From Janthinobacterium sp. (GTDB lineage Bacteria > Pseudomonadota > Gammaproteobacteria > Burkholderiales > Burkholderiaceae_D): a stretch of 15,081 nucleotides of DNA. Location of the stretch: positions 38,418 through 53,498 of the forward strand of contig DMYQ01000340.1 in NCBI GenBank assembly GCA_003482555.1, in the 5' to 3' direction. Both the position numbers and the translations under genes were made by a program. Shown here piece after piece: positions 11,658 to 15,081 of this stretch. Within the stretch, counting starts at the first letter, position 1. The number at the start of each line of letters is the position of its first letter. The notes under the pieces were generated by a model that was not told the origin of the DNA, searched no databases, and saw nothing but the letters and a program-made list of their open reading frames with translations.

Positions 11658-13400
11658 TTACGCGCCGTCCGACTCCGGATTGCGCGGACGGCGGCTGCGC
11701 GCGGCCGCTGCCGGCTTGCGCTTCGGCTTGGCCGGCTTTTCCGCTTCGGGCTCGACGGCCACTTCGGCCACCGGCTCGGGCGCTGGCGGCGCGGCCTCGA
11801 TGGCCGCGTCGGCGACCGCCTTTTTCAGCGCCGGCTTGCGGGCGGCGCGCGCCTTGCGCGCTGGCGCAGGCAGGGCCAGCTCGACCGGCTCGGCTTCGGG
11901 CGCGGCCAGCTCTTCGGGCGCTTCCGGCACGAACACCGGCTGTTCCAGGGCTGGCTCAGAGGAGTGATCGAGCGGCGCTTCGGCCGCGACGGCCGCTACT
12001 CCGCGATTGGCGCGCGCCGATTTTTCCTTGCGCCCGCCGCGTCCGCCACGTCGCGGTTCACGCTGCTCGACGACCGCTTCGGCCACGTTGCCGCTCTCGG
12101 TTTCGATGTCGAACACGTCGTCATCGCGCGGCTCGACCAGCGCCACGTTGCCGCGGCTCTGATTGGCGCGCTCGTCGCGTCCCAACTCGGCCGGCTTGCG
12201 CCCGCCCCGACCGCCGCGCCGCGGTTCGCGCTGCTGCATCGGCATGGCCGGTTCGGCGCGGTTGCCGTGCTCGATCTCGCCGTCGGACTCGGCCGCCATG
12301 TGCGGCTCGGCCGGCGCGACATTGCCGCGATTCTGGTTGTGGCGCTCGTTGCCGCGCTCGTTGCGGCCCTCATTGCGGCCCTCATTGCGGCCCTCATTGC
12401 GACCCGACTCGGCCGACTTGCGTCCGCCGCGGCCGTTGCGCCGCGATTCGCGCTTGCCGCCACCCGACTCGGGCGCTTCGGCCGCGCCGTCCTGGGCCAG
12501 CGGCAGGAACGCCGCCTGATCGTCGCCCGCATCAAGCGCGGACTGGGTCACGGGCGCCGCCTGGCTGGCCAGGACCGCATGGCCGCTGCTGCGGTACACA
12601 TAGGCGCCGGATTTTTCATCGCGGCCGAATTCGAGCAAGCCGCGCGCCTGCGCCTCTTCCAGCAGATTGCCGAAGGTGCGGAAGCCGTAATACGACTCGC
12701 TGAAATCGGGTTTGCGGCGCTTGATCGCCTCCTTCAGCATCGAGGCCCAGATCTTGCCGCTGTCGCCGCGCTCGGACACCAGGGCGTCGAAGGTTTCGAC
12801 AGCCATCTCGATGGCTTCGCTCTTGCGGATTTCGTATTTTTCCTTGCGCCGGCTTTCCTCTTCCGGGTTGCGCTTGGCGGCGCCGGCGGCCGGCGCTTCG
12901 CGCTTGGCGGCCGTGCGGCGGCTTTCGCGCACCAGGTCGTCGTAAAAGATGAATTCATCGCAGTTCGCCACCAGCAAGTCGGAAGTCGACTGCTTGACGC
13001 CGACGCCGATCACTTGCTTGGCGTTTTCGCGCAGCTTCGACACCAGCGGCGAAAAATCGGAGTCGCCGCTGATGATGACGAAGGTGTTCACGTGCGACTT
13101 TGTGTAGCACAAATCGAGGGCGTCGACCACCAGGCGGATGTCGGCCGAATTCTTGCCGGACTGGCGCACGTGGGGAATTTCGATCAATTCGAAATTGGCC
13201 TCGTGCATGGTGGCCTTGAAACTCTTGTAACGATCCCAGTCGCAGTACGCCTTTTTGACGACGATACTACCCTTGAGCAAGAGGCGCTCGAGGATGGGCT
13301 TGATGTCGAACTTTTCGTAGTTCGCGTCGCGCACGCCAAGGGCGACGTTTTCAAAGTCGCAGAACACGGCCATGCTGAGGTTTTCCGGGGATGACGCCAT
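11658..13400 (-). CDS. NYN-domain / OST-HTH (LOTUS) protein with RGG-rich tail
   Basis: A 580-residue protein of probable RNA metabolism. Residues 8-155 are an NYN (PIN-like) nuclease domain with the acidic set Asp15 (FCDFENVA), Asp87 and Asp93 (SADIRLVVDALD), and Asp113/Asp115 (ISGDSDFSPLVSKLR). A basic linker (about 158-192) leads to an OST-HTH/LOTUS domain at about 195-272 (MLKEAIKRRKPDFSESYYGF, RTFGNLLEEAQARG), a fold that binds RNA. The remainder is low-complexity: three RE-RR-GRGGRK modules, NEGR repeats, then an Ala/Pro/Glu/Lys-rich end finishing in a basic patch. The NYN-LOTUS pairing is known in bacteria and in eukaryotic MARF1-type proteins; specific bacterial targets are not established. 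Monocistronic, with a weak ribosome site. A long antisense open frame over it is a composition artefact. Confidence 0.85.
   Translation of the reverse strand: MASSPENLSMAVFCDFENVALGVRDANYEKFDIKPILERLLLKGSIVVKKAYCDWDRYKSFKATMHEANFELIEIPHVRQSGKNSADIRLVVDALDLCYTKSHVNTFVIISGDSDFSPLVSKLRENAKQVIGVGVKQSTSDLLVANCDEFIFYDDLVRESRRTAAKREAPAAGAAKRNPEEESRRKEKYEIRKSEAIEMAVETFDALVSERGDSGKIWASMLKEAIKRRKPDFSESYYGFRTFGNLLEEAQARGLLEFGRDEKSGAYVYRSSGHAVLASQAAPVTQSALDAGDDQAAFLPLAQDGAAEAPESGGGKRESRRNGRGGRKSAESGRNEGRNEGRNEGRNERGNERHNQNRGNVAPAEPHMAAESDGEIEHGNRAEPAMPMQQREPRRGGRGGRKPAELGRDERANQSRGNVALVEPRDDDVFDIETESGNVAEAVVEQREPRRGGRGGRKEKSARANRGVAAVAAEAPLDHSSEPALEQPVFVPEAPEELAAPEAEPVELALPAPARKARAARKPALKKAVADAAIEAAPPAPEPVAEVAVEPEAEKPAKPKRKPAAAARSRRPRNPESDGA
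12027..12452 (-). repeat. Three RGG-type repeat modules in the NYN protein
   Basis: The module RE(P/S)RR(G/N)GRGGRK occurs at residues 317-328, 391-402 and 447-458. The first two are each followed by a GRNE/GRDE stretch, N-(Q)-(S/N)RGNVA and an AEP/VEP acidic stretch. The spacing (74 and 56 residues) and diverged linkers suggest old internal duplication. Such Arg-Gly-rich segments often bind RNA or drive condensation; this is inference. Confidence 0.75.
12361..12396. repeat. 12-bp tandem repeat encoding NEGR units
   Basis: Three perfect copies of TTGCGGCCCTCA (12361-12372, 12373-12384, 12385-12396), flanked by a degraded copy on each side. On the minus strand it codes for Asn-Glu-Gly-Arg repeats in the NYN protein. 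Because the unit is a multiple of three, copy-number change would alter tail length without shifting the frame. Confidence 0.9.
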
Positions 13401-13436
13401 ATAATTTTATTCTCTAAAGATTAGTTGCCTGCAGCG

Positions 13437-13442
13437 ATTATA
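13437..13442 (-). promoter_or_regulatory. Candidate -10 element of the NYN gene
   Basis: The minus strand reads a perfect TATAAT at 13442-13437, predicting a start near 13430 and a leader of about 30 bases before the ATG at 13400. No recognisable -35 hexamer lies 16-18 bp upstream. Confidence 0.4.
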
Positions 13443-13480
13443 CCCAAAACATGGCCGCCGGCGTCCATTCCGGCACGCGG

Positions 13481-13531
13481 CCGCCGCGCGCGCGCCACGG
13501 CGGGCTTTTTTCAAAGCCGCAAGAGCCCGCC
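13481..13531 (+). promoter_or_regulatory. Two mutually exclusive hairpins upstream of the Nramp gene
   Basis: CCGCCG (13481-13486) can pair with CGGCGG (13498-13503), which is followed by GC and six T, like an intrinsic terminator. The same bases, GGCGGGCT (13499-13506), can instead pair perfectly with AGCCCGCC (13524-13531). That is the geometry of a terminator and antiterminator ahead of the transporter start at 13595. No promoter upstream of the hairpins was recognised, and a possible -10 (TATGCT, 13553-13558) lies after them, so they may simply be GC-rich spacer structure. Confidence 0.3.
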
Positions 13532-13594
13532 GCGCCCGCGCCGGCGCGACTCTATGCTATGGTGACGCCAGATTAATTGGCCGAAAAAATACTC

Positions 13595-14875
13595 ATGCAA
13601 AGCGTCGAAACCGCCGTCCCCGTTGACGACAGCTCCTGGCTGCAAAAACTCGGCCCAGGACTGATCACGGGCGCCGCCGACGACGACCCCAGCGGCATCG
13701 CCACCTATTCCCAGGCCGGCGCCCAGTTCGGTTTCAACATGCTGTGGACGGTGCTCTTCACCTATCCGCTGATGGTCGGCATCCAGGTGGTGAGCGCGCG
13801 CATCGGCCGGGTCAGCGGCCACGGCCTGGCCACCAATATCCGCCTGCACTACCCGGCCTGGCTCCTGTATGCCGTGGTCGGATTGCTGCTGGTCGCCAAC
13901 ACCATCAATATCGCGGCCGACGTCTCGGCCATGGGCCAAGCGCTGACGCTGCTCGTCGGCGGCCCGGCCCCCCTGTACGCGGTCGGCTTCGGCCTGCTGT
14001 CCCTGCTGCTGCAAGTATTCATCCCCTACCGGCGCTACGTGCGCGTATTGAAATGGCTGACCTTGGCACTGCTGGCCTATGTCGCCACCGCCTTCGTGGT
14101 GCACATCCCCTGGACCGTCGTCCTGCTGCGCGCCCTGCTGCCGCAACTGTCCTGGAAACCGGAGTACATCACCACCGTCGTGGCCGTGTTCGGCACCACC
14201 ATCAGCCCTTACCTGTTTTTTTGGCAAGCCTCGCAAGAAGTCGAAGAGCAATTGGCCAACCCGCTCGCCAAACCCTTGATCGAGGCGCCGGAACAGGCCC
14301 GGGCCAATCTGCGCCGCATCAAGATCGACACCTATATCGGCATGGGCTTTTCCAACCTGGTCGCCTTCTTCATCATCATGACCACCGCCGTCACCCTCAA
14401 TCTGCACGGCGTCACCGACATCCAGAGCTCGGCCCAGGCGGCCACGGCGCTGCGCCCGATCGCCGGCGAATTCGCCTTTTTGCTCTTTAGCGCGGGCATC
14501 ATCGGCACCGGCTTGCTGGCCATTCCCGTGCTGGCCGGCTCCTCCGCCTACGCCATGGCTGGCGCCTTCCAGTGGAAAAGCAGCCTGGAGGACACGCCCG
14601 CCATGGCCAGGCAGTTTTACGCCATCATCGCCGTCTCAACCGTGATCGGCATCGCCCTCGGCTTCACCCGCATCGACCCGATCAAGGCCCTGTACTGGAG
14701 CGCGGTCATCAACGGCGTCATTTCCGTGCCCATCATGGTGGTCATGATGCTGATGGCGGTGCGTTCCGACATCATGGGTCGCTTCGTCATCTCCACCCGC
14801 CTCAAGGTGCTGGGCTGGCTGGCCACGCTGATGATGGCGGCCGCCGTCGGCGCCATGCTGTTCACCAGTCTGTAG
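13595..14875 (+). CDS. Nramp-family divalent metal transporter, divergent metal site
   Basis: A 426-residue inner-membrane transporter with about eleven hydrophobic segments and the Nramp fold pattern; the TM1 region LGPGLITGAADDDPSGIATY is clear. Canonical Nramps have DPGN in TM1 and a Met-Pro-His in TM6. Here TM1 reads DPSG (Asp31-Gly34) and TM6 reads FGTTISPYLFFW with Ser204-Pro205-Tyr206, so the metal-selecting methionine is absent. This places it in an Nramp-related side branch rather than with MntH, and Mn/Fe specificity should not be assumed; Mg2+ or another hard cation is possible by analogy with NRMT proteins. The ATG at 13595 is preferred over a TTG at 13577; neither has a good ribosome site. 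Convergent with the next gene, 14 bp apart. Confidence 0.85.
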   Translation: MQSVETAVPVDDSSWLQKLGPGLITGAADDDPSGIATYSQAGAQFGFNMLWTVLFTYPLMVGIQVVSARIGRVSGHGLATNIRLHYPAWLLYAVVGLLLVANTINIAADVSAMGQALTLLVGGPAPLYAVGFGLLSLLLQVFIPYRRYVRVLKWLTLALLAYVATAFVVHIPWTVVLLRALLPQLSWKPEYITTVVAVFGTTISPYLFFWQASQEVEEQLANPLAKPLIEAPEQARANLRRIKIDTYIGMGFSNLVAFFIIMTTAVTLNLHGVTDIQSSAQAATALRPIAGEFAFLLFSAGIIGTGLLAIPVLAGSSAYAMAGAFQWKSSLEDTPAMARQFYAIIAVSTVIGIALGFTRIDPIKALYWSAVINGVISVPIMVVMMLMAVRSDIMGRFVISTRLKVLGWLATLMMAAAVGAMLFTSL

Positions 14876-14889
14876 GCGCGCGGGGCCGC

Positions 14890-15081
14890 TCAATCGGCGG
14901 CCACGGATGGCGCCGGCGTGGCCGCGCGCCAGCGCCGCAGCGCCAGCGCCAAGGCGCCGACCAGCAGGGCCGGCAACCATACCCACAGCAACTCCGAGCG
15001 GATCACGGCCAGGCCGCGCGCGCCCAACAGGCGGCCCAGGCTGAGCGGCGACACTTCGATGACTTGCCAGGGCGCGAAAAA
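14890..15081 (-). CDS. C-terminus of an unidentified membrane protein
   Basis: The last 63 residues of a minus-strand gene that enters from the right edge. The fragment begins FFAPWQVIEVSPLSLGRLLG, has one strongly hydrophobic segment (LLWVWLPALLVGALALAL, about fragment residues 31-48) and ends with a short Arg/Ala/Pro-rich tail. A single C-terminal helix after a soluble-looking stretch suggests a membrane-anchored protein with its tail in the cytoplasm. Not enough is present to name a family. GC and codon use match the surroundings. Confidence 0.6.
   Translation of the reverse strand, partial: FFAPWQVIEVSPLSLGRLLGARGLAVIRSELLWVWLPALLVGALALALRRWRAATPAPSVAAD

Noticed and set aside
12361..12412. 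Short regular repeats as a CRISPR array
   Set aside because: The 12-bp units are directly adjacent, without spacers, and encode protein repeats.
11964..13394. A 476-codon plus-strand open frame antisense to the NYN gene
   Set aside because: It is the complement reading of a GC-rich gene, shows only Arg/Ala/Leu-rich text without domains, and the minus-strand reading has clear NYN and LOTUS motifs.
13401..13594. A Mn2+ riboswitch (yybP-ykoY) before the Nramp gene
   Set aside because: The conserved loop sequences of that riboswitch were not seen; only generic GC-rich hairpins are present.

Overview
The window is GC-rich, densely packed bacterial chromosome. Gene content (biotin-independent malonate decarboxylase, a phasin, an argO/argP pair, TrxC, an NYN-LOTUS protein) and protein style point to a betaproteobacterium, most likely Oxalobacteraceae (Massilia/Janthinobacterium/Duganella-like). 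That placement is an inference from protein resemblance; there is no rRNA gene to confirm it.

Left part (1-5005, + strand): the distal seven genes of a malonate decarboxylase operon, mdcA (5' end missing), mdcC, mdcD, mdcE, mdcG, mdcB and mdcH. From mdcC on, every junction overlaps by 1 to 17 bases, so the subunits and the cofactor/ACP-activating enzymes are probably made by coupled translation. MdcB makes the triphosphoribosyl-dephospho-CoA precursor, MdcG attaches it to the MdcC serine, MdcH primes the carrier with malonyl, MdcA swaps acetyl for malonyl, and MdcD/MdcE decarboxylate malonyl-ACP. The regulator and transporter of this pathway are not in the window.

Middle part (5024-10665): convergent with the operon is trxC (-), followed by a membrane-anchored HIRAN-like protein (-) whose stop codon lies in a 15-bp tandem triplication. 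An argO-type amino-acid exporter (-) is divergent from its likely regulator argP (+) around an AT-rich dyad. Next come a small secreted protein with a carboxypeptidase-regulatory-like fold (-), a 410-bp gene-free stretch, a phasin (-) with an FNR-like site far upstream, a VOC/glyoxalase-like protein (-), and a FosX-type fosfomycin hydrolase homologue (-).

Right part (10666-15081): an unusually AT-rich spacer carries a good fosX promoter and a strange signal-peptide-only reading frame. It is followed by a DinB/YfiT-like metalloprotein (+) with a strong terminator, a 580-residue NYN-LOTUS-RGG-type putative RNA-processing protein (-), an Nramp-family transporter with a non-canonical metal site (+), and the C-terminus of an unidentified membrane protein (-).

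No tRNA, rRNA, CRISPR array, insertion sequence or prophage was seen. Nothing here is clearly a new defence or mobile system. The items most worth a second look are the NYN-LOTUS-RGG protein, the signal-peptide-only frame at 10768-10857, the divergent Nramp and the standalone membrane HIRAN-like protein.
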